This document shows positions 11,101 through 19,052 of a stretch of DNA of 64,000 nt, in pieces. The notes below the pieces were generated by a model. That model ran no database searches. It was not told the DNA's origin and saw only the letters and a program-made list of their open reading frames with translations. Within the stretch, counting starts at the first letter, position 1. Every line of letters begins with the position of its first letter. The stretch comes from Symsagittifera roscoffensis (lineage: Eukaryota > Xenacoelomorpha > Acoela > Convolutidae). The translations under genes and the position numbers were made by a program. The stretch is taken from NCBI RefSeq assembly GCF_963678635.1, contig NC_087065.1, positions 35,457,807 through 35,521,806 of the forward strand, read 5' to 3'.

Positions 11101-11704
11101 AATTTTATCCAGAAATCAATAAAGAAAAAAATGAGTCAGAAGTTTTGAAAGTCGCTTTGTTTGCATCTGATGAAAGTAGAATGTAAAAGTGGCAAAGAAA
11201 AAGACCACTTTTAAACCCCCCCCCGTTTTTCGGTGTGCAGTTGCAATGACCACTTTTAACCCCAAAGGAGTTAAATCCCCTAGTTTTTTGGGCACACGTT
11301 TTCGGGAACACACAGTTTTAAGGGGGTAAAAATTGGTCATTTTTAGGGCGTTCTATGGAAACGGGTATGGAATTAAGTTTTGGTTGGTGCATGTTTTCCC
11401 TTCTATAGTTTGGGAGTATTGGCTTGTTTACATGTTATATACCTATTATATGCAAGCCATTGAGCCTAATGCAACCAAAATATGTGATATTTAAGAAAGC
11501 AGCGGATAGTTTGGCAGCGTAGCTTAACTGTTGGCAGCGGTGAATGATTTCCTTCAACAACGCATGTTTTATTGCTGAATAGTGAAAAAAGGAAATCTCG
11601 TCAAGTGCGGCGGTCGCCACCCCTATTGAGGCAAAAACTAATGATGAAATTGAACGAAGTAAGAACGAAACATTTATTTTAAACCCTAGGAAGGTAAAAG
11701 ACAT
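1829..11704 (-). CDS. Nicotinic-type Cys-loop ligand-gated ion channel subunit, multi-exon gene (possibly decaying)
   Basis: Gene-level entry joining the exons listed separately. The pieces follow the order of a pentameric ligand-gated channel: signal peptide and N-terminal strand (11.7 kb), Cys-loop CHLNVTLFPYDTQYC (10.4 kb), TM1 with the DSGEK turn (about 10.0 kb), TM2-TM3 (2.9-2.7 kb), and TM4 ending in EWKLLAFLLDR-VFLVV (2.0-1.83 kb). The GEK motif before TM2 is typical of cation-selective nicotinic-like channels; anion channels usually carry PAR. No vicinal CC pair is visible in the loop C region, so this would be a non-alpha-like or divergent subunit. Exons carrying the conserved binding-site tryptophans (expected between 11.44 and 10.55 kb) were not securely found. 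Two one-base frame breaks (about 10.07 and 2.845 kb) indicate a pseudogene or sequence errors. The protein would act in the plasma membrane. Confidence 0.75.
2104..2689 (-). other. Probable intron of the receptor gene between the TM3 and TM4 exons
   Basis: No coding frame stands out. It contains T-rich and A-rich runs and a C/G-rich patch near 2,320-2,345 (CAGTGGGGAAAGGGCGGGG). A GTAAGG donor-like site lies on the minus strand near 2,607, but the frame coming from TM3 reaches a stop at 2680-2678 before it. The donor is therefore unresolved. Confidence 0.4.
2690..2903 (-). CDS. Cys-loop receptor exon with TM2 and TM3 (one-base frame break)
   Basis: On the minus strand, a likely acceptor (GATACACTTAG, ending at 2904) is followed from 2903 by a frame reading TLLLAQTVSFGTLSN-VFRP. 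This matches the TM2 pattern (LLxQTVF) of nicotinic-type channels. Near 2845 the frame must shift by one base, after which NSLSLPVLIYFVATATIHI-SVVCFIAIL follows, like the PPTSL...P loop and TM3 of the family. Without the shift the frame stops at TGA. The open frame after TM3 ends at TGA 2680-2678. A GC-type donor (AG/GCAAGT) near 2,756 is possible. The break is one missing base and could be a mutation or an assembly error. Confidence 0.65.
3068..3224. repeat. 9-bp minisatellite (ATTGCAACT)n
   Basis: About 17 imperfect tandem copies of ATTGCAACT, with variants such as ATTGCAATT, ATTGCAGCT, ATTGTAACT and ATAGCAACT. Because 9 is a multiple of three, all frames without a stop remain open (TIATIA... 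on plus, VAIVAI... on minus), so predicted proteins here are artefacts. It lies immediately upstream of the retrotransposon frame that starts at 3251 and may be a 5' flank expansion or a pre-existing repeat next to the insertion. Confidence 0.9.
3251..3968 (+). pseudogene. N-terminal region of the retrotransposon protein (frameshifted)
   Basis: Starts at ATGATGAGG (3251) and reads as an acidic, low-complexity N-terminus, then ETEWGNRWTVSVNLQ. At about 3605 the sense frame shifts and reads FSPGGNIGRKYVDLLRKEV. It shifts again near 3722 to REPMIEITRDVRALIGRRL and near 3880 to HTAVVFAQMMMEGKVRSAM. These blocks resemble the pre-RT region common to this RT family in cnidarians and other invertebrates (from memory, not searched). 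I see no clear C2H2 zinc finger of the R2 type. At least three one-base indels break it. Confidence 0.6.
3957..5162 (+). pseudogene. Reverse transcriptase domain of the retrotransposon (frameshifted)
   Basis: Frame 3957-4616 holds GGAGPSGTDSEHWKD, then CPGVRPIGIGECLRR (fingers) and the motif A region LLMDTSNAFNALNR with the first catalytic Asp. A stop at 4614-4616 is bypassed by a one-base shift; frame 4618-5025 carries GTTQGDPLAM (motif B) at about 4713 and YADD (motif C, catalytic Asp pair) at about 4819, then GPKYGYYPEPSKSYL. After another shift near 5020 the thumb-like part follows (WGRGFIGSDEGKIRF, then EPQAALVGLTRSLQ). Catalytic residues are retained, but frame breaks and stops make it non-functional. 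Confidence 0.8.
5163..6310 (+). pseudogene. CCHC knuckle and restriction-like endonuclease domain of the retrotransposon (frameshifted)
   Basis: Includes the linker with LPVKGGGLGVRNPIEGAEL, then CDGCQQDFDLQHALSC (5702-5749), a perfect C-x2-C-x7-H-x4-C knuckle as found just before the nuclease of R2-type elements. The frame then shifts at about 5760 to RHNEIRD, EPVV, ALIADLSARGVW and SFDIRVTDTDA. This spacing of His, Glu-Pro and Asp residues resembles the R2 restriction-like endonuclease (H...EP...D...D). A last shift near 5990 leads to the C-terminus (KKNKYG, SFTPHVTSIDG, KWDRPYS, RGTRSKWR) and the stop at 6308. In active relatives this domain nicks target DNA to prime reverse transcription. 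Assignment is by motif reading only. Confidence 0.7.
6311..7164. other. Intronic, AT-rich, no feature recognised
   Basis: Between the retrotransposon stop and the SINE. It may contain the 3' UTR of the retrotransposon (boundary not visible) and host intron sequence of the receptor gene. A short direct repeat ACAGACCATTGC occurs near 7,106 and 7,128. I see no exon with receptor similarity on the minus strand here. Confidence 0.4.
7165..7428 (+). mobile_element. tRNA-derived SINE
   Basis: The 5' part (about 7169-7235) looks like a degenerate tRNA. An A-box-like TAGTGGTCAGG at 7181-7191 and a B-box-like GTATCGATCCC at 7218-7228 are spaced about 37 bases apart, close to the tRNA spacing. The acceptor stem is not preserved. 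A roughly 190-base unrelated body follows and ends CCCAGGAACCAC near 7427, after which an (ATT/ATG)-type tail starts at once. A tRNA head, a body and a simple-repeat tail are the SINE layout. RNA polymerase III would transcribe active relatives from the internal boxes. The family is not one I recognise, and no target duplication is visible because the tail is so expanded. Confidence 0.6.
7429..9532. repeat. 2.1 kb (ATT/ATG)-type simple-repeat array
   Basis: Almost uninterrupted T/A-rich trinucleotide-derived sequence made of ATT, ATG, ACT and ATTTTT variants, for example ATTATTATG and ATGATTATG. It has a loose higher-order structure: a landmark GTGATTAATATAATATAAT recurs near 7,705, 8,010, 8,851 and 9,024, with pieces between them repeated. 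Frames on the plus strand read as poly-(I/M) and on the minus strand as poly-(I), and are not genes. It begins exactly at the 3' end of the SINE, so it probably grew from the SINE tail. Confidence 0.9.
9533..9929 (-). other. Intron side of the TM1 exon, no feature recognised
   Basis: Unique sequence between the simple-repeat array and the end of the TM1 exon. Short frames are present on both strands without recognisable similarity. On the minus strand the frame leaving TM1 runs into TAA at 9916-9914, so the splice donor must lie at or before about 9,930. Confidence 0.4.
9930..10175 (-). CDS. Cys-loop receptor exon: end of the ligand-binding domain and TM1 (one-base frame break)
   Basis: On the minus strand the acceptor TTTGTGTTTTAG ends at 10176 and the exon begins GG/TTC/CGG. 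It reads DFIENEQCELLLPVTTEVS, matching the Y-x-E-N-G-E-W-E-L-L region of nicotinic receptors with the Trp replaced by Cys. Near 10,060-10,080 one base is missing. The sequence continues in the next frame as NINIKRRSLFYVMFSIFP, TVLLYVISGLMFLLP and DSGEKVSF, a textbook pre-TM1 (I-x-R-R-x-L-F-Y), TM1 and GEK turn. The donor is uncertain: a GT in GAAAGTGTCT or one after GGGAAT are candidates. Its phase-1 start fits the phase-1 end of the Cys-loop exon. Confidence 0.8.
10356..10548 (-). CDS. Cys-loop receptor exon carrying the signature disulphide loop
   Basis: On the minus strand a candidate acceptor (GGATCGTAG, ending 10549) is followed by TAC AAT GCG, reading YNAKMQKVRYTGRLMSLY. This resembles the YNxAxG...YTGxxxWLYP stretch of nicotinic receptors and falls at a known intron position of that family. 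The Cys-loop itself, CHLNVTLFPYDTQYC (10470-10426), has exactly 13 residues between the cysteines and the invariant F-P-Y-D core. The exon ends ...AIFC-type codon phase 1 at 10356 with donor GTTAGT. The 180-base intron (10355-10176) joins it in phase to the TM1 exon. Unspliced, the frame stops at TAG 10353-10351. Confidence 0.8.
10549..11442 (-). other. Receptor-gene introns and unresolved ligand-binding exons
   Basis: The exons encoding the strands with the conserved Trp residues (W-x-D and W-x-P-D) should lie here on the minus strand. I found no convincing match. A weak candidate is a TTTTCTTAG acceptor near 10,832 followed by codons reading NRGWKDHM with a GTATTT donor soon after. A run of ten C bases occurs near 11,215-11,224, and paired AACCCC/GACCACTTTT motifs lie around it. 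The region may also have decayed. Confidence 0.3.
11443..11704 (-). CDS. Probable first exon of the Cys-loop receptor: signal peptide and N-terminal strand
   Basis: Minus-strand frame from ATG at 11704. Residues 1-32 look like a secretion signal: a short basic start, a hydrophobic core (VSFLLRSISSLVFASIG) and a VATA/A cleavage-type site. Then come HALLKEIIHRC, similar to the first helix of the ligand-binding domain (LL..L...Y), and FLNITYFGCIRLNGLHII, similar to the V-N-V-T-F-G-x-x-L-x-x-I-I strand. The frame stops at TAA (11437-11435), but a GTATAT donor at 11442 would end the exon in phase 1. Similarity is weak but the position and order fit. It could be an unrelated secreted-protein exon. 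Confidence 0.4.
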
Positions 11705-14627
11705 GGAAAAATTATTTGTGTCTACAAGAGACTGAACAAACGTCTAAAATCTATGAAAAAAGCTCTGATTTTATAGGAAAGAATGAAAGAGCTAAACAGT
11801 TGAAGTTGTAAAAAATCCTAAAAAGCGAAAACACGGATGAAAGCCGAGAGTGCCCATTAACTTTGCTACAGCCTTTTCTATAACTTGCATACGCCACTTT
11901 TTATTATTAAAGAACGAAATAACTTTTAAGGCTTCTAGAAAGCGTTTAGTACGTCATTTAAAAAGTATTGTGCAAACAGAAATTTCGAAAATATTCATTT
12001 AATAAAGAGGATCTAAATACAGGGGAATTAAGTTGTATATGTGATATAAATTATACGACAAAACAGAGTGACTATCGAATGAAGCAATTGAAAGCCTAAT
12101 TGCGAATTTTAAGGAAAGCAATTTATAAATTTAGAGCAAATTCAATCTGTGAAACATTAACTAAGGCAAGTTATGGATACAAACTCAAAACTTGATATGA
12201 CTTCGGAGTTATACTTTGTACATTCAAATTTTTTGCTTTTTCCTTTGAAAAATTATTCAATTGAAGAAAATTTAATATTGATACTACAATCTAATCGCTT
12301 TAGCAATATCTTGTAGTTTATGTCAAATTGGTTTTAGTTAGAGCTTTCCATTCAAAAATTTACAGCGCTATCAGTTATTATCATAGATTAAACTTTTGCT
12401 CAACAACCCCTGAAAGGCCAATTAATGTTCAGAAAAAAAAATATGGTAATTTTTGCCGCCAAAACTTTGTGCTGGAATAGACAAAATTTTTGATTACCAA
12501 AACCAGACATCAAAAACGGAACGCAATGCAAATGCATCACTGGATAAAAAAAGGGGAATTTTGGTATGGACTGGTATTGCTTACATTTGTTGGATAATTT
12601 TGGTTTCCATTGAAGGTAAGGTATAAAGAAGAAGTTTTGAGACCCAAAGCAGTGCCATTTCTGCAATACACCTCGATATTTGAATTTTACCGTTTGTTCC
12701 CCGTTACCGTCAAGTAAAGTTACCGTTTGGCCGCCTCGTTTGTCGGATTTATCCCATAGTGAGCATGTAAGACCAGATGAAAAAAAAATCCATAATTTTT
12801 GACTAATCTCAAAAATGTGGCAGAACTAAAATTAGCACTCCATTTTCTTTTGTTGATTTCCTTCAAAAATTGATAAAAAAAATTTAATTTATTCATTATC
12901 GAGTCGAATTTATGATTTCACGTTTTTTTTTGGATATCCTAGCCTCTAAAAGTAATCACACATCCATATTATTTAAGTTTTGAAAAAAGTTCGCTGGCTT
13001 TTAAATTTGTCCACTAGTTTGTTTATCACTTTGCAAGAAATCAATTGTGTTTCAGCTATTTACAAGGAGCAGAGTTTCATAAGCAAATCCACAAACACGC
13101 TCACCAGTTATTTACACTGCATATAAATAGATTTGTAAACTGCTCGCAAAGTTTTTGTGGATAGAATTTCAAAATTTCATAAATGGAGTTAAAAAACTGA
13201 CTAAGATGTCTTAAATGGCAGTCGGAACATTCACCGATTATTTTCGATACCCGACGTCCCAACTGTTTTTAACTTTTCTGGAATTCATTTTCTGTTTTTT
13301 TTTTGTGTAACAATTATTTGTTTGTTTGTGATCTTTAAATAAAAAAAAACTTCGCTTACTTAGTTTTTAATAGGGACCTCACAGAATCTTAACATGGCAT
13401 CAAGTGTTATTACAGAATTAAACCCTATCAGTCATTATCCGAAATCCACAAAAAAATTCGTTTTTTTTTTAAATTTTTTTTTGTATTTTTCAGATTTACA
13501 TCAGGACAGGAGTGGGTTTATCACGGTCCAGGAGAGTCACTTCCTGTATGATTTTGAGATTTGAAATATGTTTATCAGTTTTGACTTGAAATTGAGGACT
13601 CAAAAAAATTTTTCTCAGGTGGTTGAAACATACTTTTCTCTTGACACCGTGGTTGAACCATACTGTGCCTAGTGTTACTAACTATTTTTGGGGATAAATT
13701 GAGCTGTTCCACCAATAGTGGAAATGATATAAAAATGAAAATTAAAAATGGGTTTCACAAAATGTTAGTGACTTCATCTGAAGTTGACAAATCCAAACAA
13801 TTTAAATGGCACGTTTACATACTTATTAGCGGTTCCCAAAAAGTTCTTTCAGAAGCTTGCAAAACTTTTGTTCCATTATTTTCTTCTGGTTTCCATTTCG
13901 CGTGATCTGAGAAGTAATACAATAATACACAAGAAACAACTTGAGGGTAATGGAACCAGAATTCTCATTCGCATCTAAGATCTGATACAATTGAATGTGT
14001 ATATTCGCTGTAGAATTTGTAAAACTTAACGGTCGGCAATGGTAGTTGAAGTTTTTAGTAATATTTTTAGATAAATTTTGAGATTACATCGCACCATTTG
14101 ACATGATGCAACCCCTAATTTGAATTAAAATGAGCACAGGTGTTCTTTGAAATGAGTTAACTAACAAAATATTGATGAGTAAAGTAAATCATGATGATTA
14201 TTAGAATAAAATTAGGCAGCTTTGATAATAAATTTCCTTTAAAACAACTAGAATGAAAACTTTTTCGATCAATCAAATTGCAAGGAGGACGAACAGTATG
14301 TGCAAAGATTGATGAATGTAATTGGTTAAACTCTTTTGCTAGAATTACACTCACACAGACTTCATAAACATTTTTCAAAGTATATCCGGTCCTGTCGGAT
14401 ATTTCTCGATACTATAAAAAAAATGGCGATACCTTTCGTTGATTCTCATCGAAAAAATGTTCCAAGACCTTTTCAAATGATTTGAAAGCAACAATGTCTC
14501 GATTACATTGCCGGAAAAACTGATTCATACTAGCTGCAACGTGGCATTTATAAAATGGCAAGATAATCTTAAATCTGATCGACTGATATTGAGAAATCTT
14601 AAAAGTCTTCTTCACTTTCAATAAATT
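11705..14627. other. Intergenic, AT-rich, nothing recognised
   Basis: About 2.9 kb with only short frames (for example minus-strand frames 12666-12400 and 14621-14412) that match no family I know. Two strong plus-strand acceptor-like sites occur at about 13,493 (TGTATTTTTCAG) and 13,619 (TTTTCTCAG), followed by short open stretches. They could be isolated exons of a gene not otherwise visible, but nothing confirms it. The receptor promoter would lie just above 11,704. Confidence 0.4.
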
Positions 14628-15340
14628 ATAACCAATTATAATGGATTATAATTTTTCTGAAAATCTCTTTTAATCTCTCATAATCTCTATTAATCGTTTA
14701 TAATCTATTATAATCTATTATATTAGATAAAAATCCTTTTTCCTGTCAAAAATCTCTGAAATTGAGATGTTTTGTCTTTCTTTGGTTCACCTGAACACAA
14801 AGTTATACCACGAAACAAAAGTTTCATAGAGATCTCTTCATATTAGTTGAAAGAACCCCGCGGTAGGTGAAATATAATTCTTCTTTATAAATCATGAAAC
14901 TGAAGCTGTGTGCTGATATTTTGGTGGTGAAAAAATTTTTTAATTGCGCATCATGAAACAACTATAATCAAGAAAAATGGAAAAATTAAAACGTTATAAA
15001 TTTGAACTGATTTGAAATTGTTAAAACAGTTTTCTCATTTTTATCATAAACCAACGTCTACGAAAAGCATAAAATACAAGCAATTCAGGTGCAAGGTCGA
15101 AGACACAATTGGCATACAAAAGAGATTATAAACAATTATAATCGATTATAATGGATTTTTTCTGCAAAACAAATGACTTAGAAATTCGGATGAAAAAAAT
15201 TGATTATAATCGATTATAATGTATTATAATTGATTATATTTGACTTCAAAAAGAGAGATTATAATCGATTATGATTTGAATAAAATCAATTTTTTTCCAA
15301 TTTTTGTAAATCTGGTACTATATTATAATCGATTATTAAA
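14628..15340. repeat. Cluster of palindromic TAATCGATTA-centred repeats
   Basis: Repeated ATTATAAT / GATTATAAT blocks. A perfect 18-base palindrome ATTATAATCGATTATAAT occurs at 15135-15152 and again at 15203-15220, with near copies at 15258-15275 and 15322-15339. Related AATTATAATGGATTATAAT and TAATCTATTATAATC runs lie at 14,630-14,730. The copies are dispersed rather than in strict tandem, with unrelated DNA between. The function is unknown; the core TAATCGATTA is the kind of inverted TAAT pair bound by homeodomain dimers. Confidence 0.7.
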
Positions 15341-16224
15341 GCTTGAAACTGGATGCGAGTAGTTTTATGAAGTATAAAAGTACCTGTTCTCATAAATAAC
15401 TATTGCCCAAAAATAATTGTCAGAAAATATCAAATTATCAATACGTCCTTAAAATATTAAAAATTAGAACCAAAAAACCACTGAGTTACAGTGTTAAGAG
15501 ATGTTTTTGCCCACATTATTGTAATACCCCAAATCTTCTCTAAATTAGAGCTGAATTTTAAAAATAGAAAAAAAAATAGAGTAAGCCAAAATTTTTCTCT
15601 AACTTTCTCAACGGTTTGAGCTTATTTGAAATTTTTTCAAGAACTAGTTAGCACGTTATAGAAAAAAAGTCAAAAATCATAAAATATTCACTAATTAAAT
15701 CATTGTTGCGTAATGAAAACAAACGGCAAAATTCAAATTGTTTTTCTACAAAACTATCCAATACTTTTAGCACTACTGCGATCCAAATGTTCAATAATAA
15801 AGTATAAACTTTGCGAGCAGTTTTAAAATTTCAATCGATAATACCTTAGATATCAATTGTACTTTGCAATATTTATTCAAGTTTCTACCTACTTGAATTG
15901 ATGATTGATTGATAAAATCGATAATTTCTCATTCATTCAGTCAAATTAAATCATTTATTTTTGATCAATTTATAAATGATCACTTCTTAACTATTTCTAC
16001 GTTCTGCAATACGTTCTGTTGGTAATGAAAACTATGTTAAGCATATTTTGAAGCATTTACAGGAAGGAATTAATGATAAATTTAATTAGAAAAAGAAAAC
16101 ACAGCTTTCATCTACTTATTAATCGGTCTCAAAGACAAATTTGTATAACAATTGGAAAACCTCGTTTTTAGGGGCTTTGTATTCAGCTTCATTACGGTAT
16201 GCTTTGGGGGGCTTTAGTCACTCA
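15341..16224. other. Intergenic, AT-rich, nothing recognised
   Basis: No coding frame, RNA gene or repeat stands out. Composition is strongly AT-rich with scattered ATCGAT-containing words. Confidence 0.4.
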
Positions 16225-17270
16225 AAGTCTACACATAATCTCAATCAATATTGAAATTAGTCGCGAAAACCTGAACATAAACCCAAACAAAGTCTAAATA
16301 TAGACGAAAACCTGAACATAAACCCAAACAAAGTCTAAATATATTACCAATCAAGGTCTGAACATATTCGCGAAAGTCTGAACATAAATCCAAACAAAGT
16401 CTAAACCGATTTTCAGTCAAAGTCTGAACATATTCGCTAAAGTCTGAGCATAAATCCAAACAAAGTCTAAAAATAATCCCTATCAAAATCGGAAGATACT
16501 CGCGAAAATCTAAGCATAAACCCCCAACAAAATCTTAACTTAGTTCAAAACAAAACCTGAACATCGTCTCAAACAAAGTCTGAACATAGTCTCTATCAAA
16601 TTCTGAACATAGCTGCGAAAGTCTAAACATAAACCAAAATAAAGTTTTATCATCAACCCAATCAAAGTCTGAACATAGTCGTAAAATTCTTGACATAAAC
16701 CCAAACAAAGTCTAGGTCATTTACCAATCAAAGCCTGAACATACTCGAAAAAGTCTGGAAATAAACCAAAACAAAAATTTATTATATTCGCAATCAAGAT
16801 CTGAACATAGACGCGAAGTCTGAACATAGTCTCAAACCAAGTCTGAACATAATCCCACACAAAGTCTGAACAAGGTCTCAAACAAAGTCTGATCATAGTC
16901 TGTAACAAATTCTGAACATAGTTCAAAACAAAGTCTGAACAAATTCGCGAAACACTGAACACTAATCCAAAAAAGTCTTAATCTATTCCAATCGAAGTCG
17001 CGAAAGTGTGAAGACAAACTCAAACAAGGTTTAAAAAATTTTCCAATCAAAATCTGAACATAATTGTTAAAGTCTGAAAATAAACCCAAGCAAAGTCTAA
17101 AAAATTTCCCCACCAAAAACTGAAAATAGTAGCAAAAGTCTGAACATAAACCAACTCAAAATATAAACAGATTCCCGGTTAAAATCTGAACATAGTTTCT
17201 AGCAAAATCTGAACATAGTTTTAAACAAAGTCTGAACATATTGGCGGAAGTCTGAACACAGTGCCAAAGA
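16225..17270. repeat. Degenerate tandem array of roughly 21-23 bp monomers (AAAGTCTGAACATA core)
   Basis: About 45 imperfect copies of a monomer beginning AAAGTCTGAACATA and continuing with variable sequence such as AACCCAAAC, TTCGCG or GTCTCAAAC. Individual monomers measured by eye are 23 and 21 bases. Three together make about 66 bases, which is why the minus-strand frames show 22-residue repeats (FRLCLDLCSDF + SEYVQTL...). This is satellite-like DNA, more diverged than the large array further right and of a different sequence. The encoded frames are artefacts. Confidence 0.85.
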
Positions 17271-18026
17271 AATCAGGACTCCATAGATGGTTAAGCTATT
17301 TGATTTTTAAAAATAGGTTTTAAACGGGAGCCTTCTTTAAAAGAAAATCGCTCCATTTGAAGCAAATTTTCCGAATCTGATAGCTTTACTATCAACGGAG
17401 TCAATCAACGTCATAAAAAGATCTATCTTGGTATGCTATGGCCTTTAGCTTGACTTTATTGAGCATATTTACCAACAGTTTATCAAACGTATAAACCTTT
17501 CAGAAAACAATCAATGAAAACTCTACGTCATATGAGAAAACTTTCTGCTGTTAAATAATTTTGACGTCACTTTGTTTTGGTTTTTCAGCATGGTGAGCCG
17601 CAAAAAAATTATAAAGTCATTCATTCAGTCAGACAGAATAAATAATTAACTAATCAGCTTTAAGCGATTGTTAAACTAATTGTACGTACTGTTGTACCAC
17701 ATTTTTAGATTGAATTTTCAGCAATTGCTTGTGCAAAAGCTCTATAAATTTTTATTTGTGCCTCTTTTTACAGGAAGCGGTTTGAGATAATTTAATTACA
17801 AGAAACACAGCTTTCATTTATTTCCTATTTGGCTCAACGTAACATTTTATCCTGCAAATGAACCAAATAAAAACGCTTTTACTGAATTATTTATCTCATA
17901 AAATATGAATCAATTGTATTTTTATTTAACTGATAGGCGAACGTGAATTTTCTCCTCATTGGCAAACAAACAGAAATATTTCAGCAACTGCTCTTTTAAC
18001 CGAACTCGTCCATACATTGTTTATCT
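17271..18026. other. Intergenic / upstream region of the membrane-protein gene
   Basis: AT-rich DNA with no coding frame or repeat recognised. The last few hundred bases must contain the promoter and 5' UTR of the gene at 18027. A CATAAAATATG stretch near 17,896 is the nearest TATA-like word, but nothing marks it as functional. Confidence 0.35.
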
Positions 18027-19052
18027 ATGGACGACTGGAGTATGGCCATCAAAGCCACTCTTTTTGGCGCTGGCGCATTCTTCTGTGGGTTTCTTCTAGC
18101 TCTTGTGTTTATACTTTGTATGTTTTATTTGAGTCACAGTGACAAGTATGGGCCAATCAACTTTTCATTTTCATTACCTTCATGTTCGTGTAAGAAGCGC
18201 AAACACTCGACTTTTTACCAGGTTCCGAAAATGAAACTACCGGAAATAAATTTTCATCTGGAGCCATTAAGAAATGAAACGTGCAATCATAGGAGTTTTC
18301 ACTTGAAAAATGAAAATGAATACACAGAAAATGATTTGGACATTCCTGTGAGTTTCGTGGAAGCTCCAAAGGGTCTTTCATTTAGCGCTTCGGGCAATAA
18401 CAATTGTAGAAACAGAAGTCCGGACGACTGTGAAAGTTCAACGAACGTTAATAGTAGACTTAGTGAGCCTGAGACAGATCAAAGCAGAGTGTATTCAATC
18501 GTCAAAGATTCTTTCGTTTACTCCGGGAACTCGGAAGTCAAAATCAACCGACTTTCCAATTTCCCGAAAGACGCTTCGCGACGTTTCTCTGAACAAGCAC
18601 TATCTGACATTGATCAAGCTGATGCGAAAAATTTGTTTAGCACCAGAAAGTTTTCCGTAAGCAACAATAATGACGAATTTTACAAAATAACCGGACAAAA
18701 ACTACACTCGGAAAAACAACATGAATATGCAACGGAATCGCAAAACGAAATAGATGTTATTTCAAGAAGCAACTCAGAGCAAGCTTCGAATGGGTACAAT
18801 TCATCACATTTGGAGAGCTCCACCAATGAGAGTCAATTCAAGTTTGATTTGAGCTGCGCAACTTCCGAGCATCGATATGAAACAAAGTGGAAGCCACCGA
18901 ACAATCTTACAAAGAGGCCTGTGACATTTTACGAACAAAAGAATTTTTTACGACGTAAAAAACTTTCGTCAAATGAAATAAACATGGGAGACATTTCCAT
19001 TGATTTTAGAAATCCGTTAACCCTTTATGAAACCAAATTTGGCCCAATATAG
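18027..19052 (+). CDS. Single-pass membrane protein of unknown family, 341 residues, intronless
   Basis: One uninterrupted frame from ATG (CTATGGACG context) to TAG. Residues 1-8 are short and polar. Residues about 9-36 form a strongly hydrophobic helix (ATLFGAGAFFCGFLLALVF, then ILCMFYL). Residues 50-60 are Cys- and Lys-rich (CSCKKRKH), placing the rest in the cytoplasm by the positive-inside rule and offering possible palmitoylation sites. Residues 60-341 are hydrophilic, rich in Ser, Asn, Glu and Lys and probably disordered. Near the C-terminus a motif recurs: PVTFYEQKNF and PLTLYETKF (P-x-T-x-Y-E-x-K). I recognise no domain. Codon use and lack of internal stops support a real gene; it could also be the main exon of a longer one. 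Confidence 0.7.
   Translation: MDDWSMAIKATLFGAGAFFCGFLLALVFILCMFYLSHSDKYGPINFSFSLPSCSCKKRKHSTFYQVPKMKLPEINFHLEPLRNETCNHRSFHLKNENEYTENDLDIPVSFVEAPKGLSFSASGNNNCRNRSPDDCESSTNVNSRLSEPETDQSRVYSIVKDSFVYSGNSEVKINRLSNFPKDASRRFSEQALSDIDQADAKNLFSTRKFSVSNNNDEFYKITGQKLHSEKQHEYATESQNEIDVISRSNSEQASNGYNSSHLESSTNESQFKFDLSCATSEHRYETKWKPPNNLTKRPVTFYEQKNFLRRKKLSSNEINMGDISIDFRNPLTLYETKFGPI

Noticed and set aside
12400-14621. Minus-strand frames 12666-12400, 14378-14157 and 14621-14412 as receptor or other exons
   Set aside because: Composition is plausible for coding, but no motif, splice context or family similarity could be supported.
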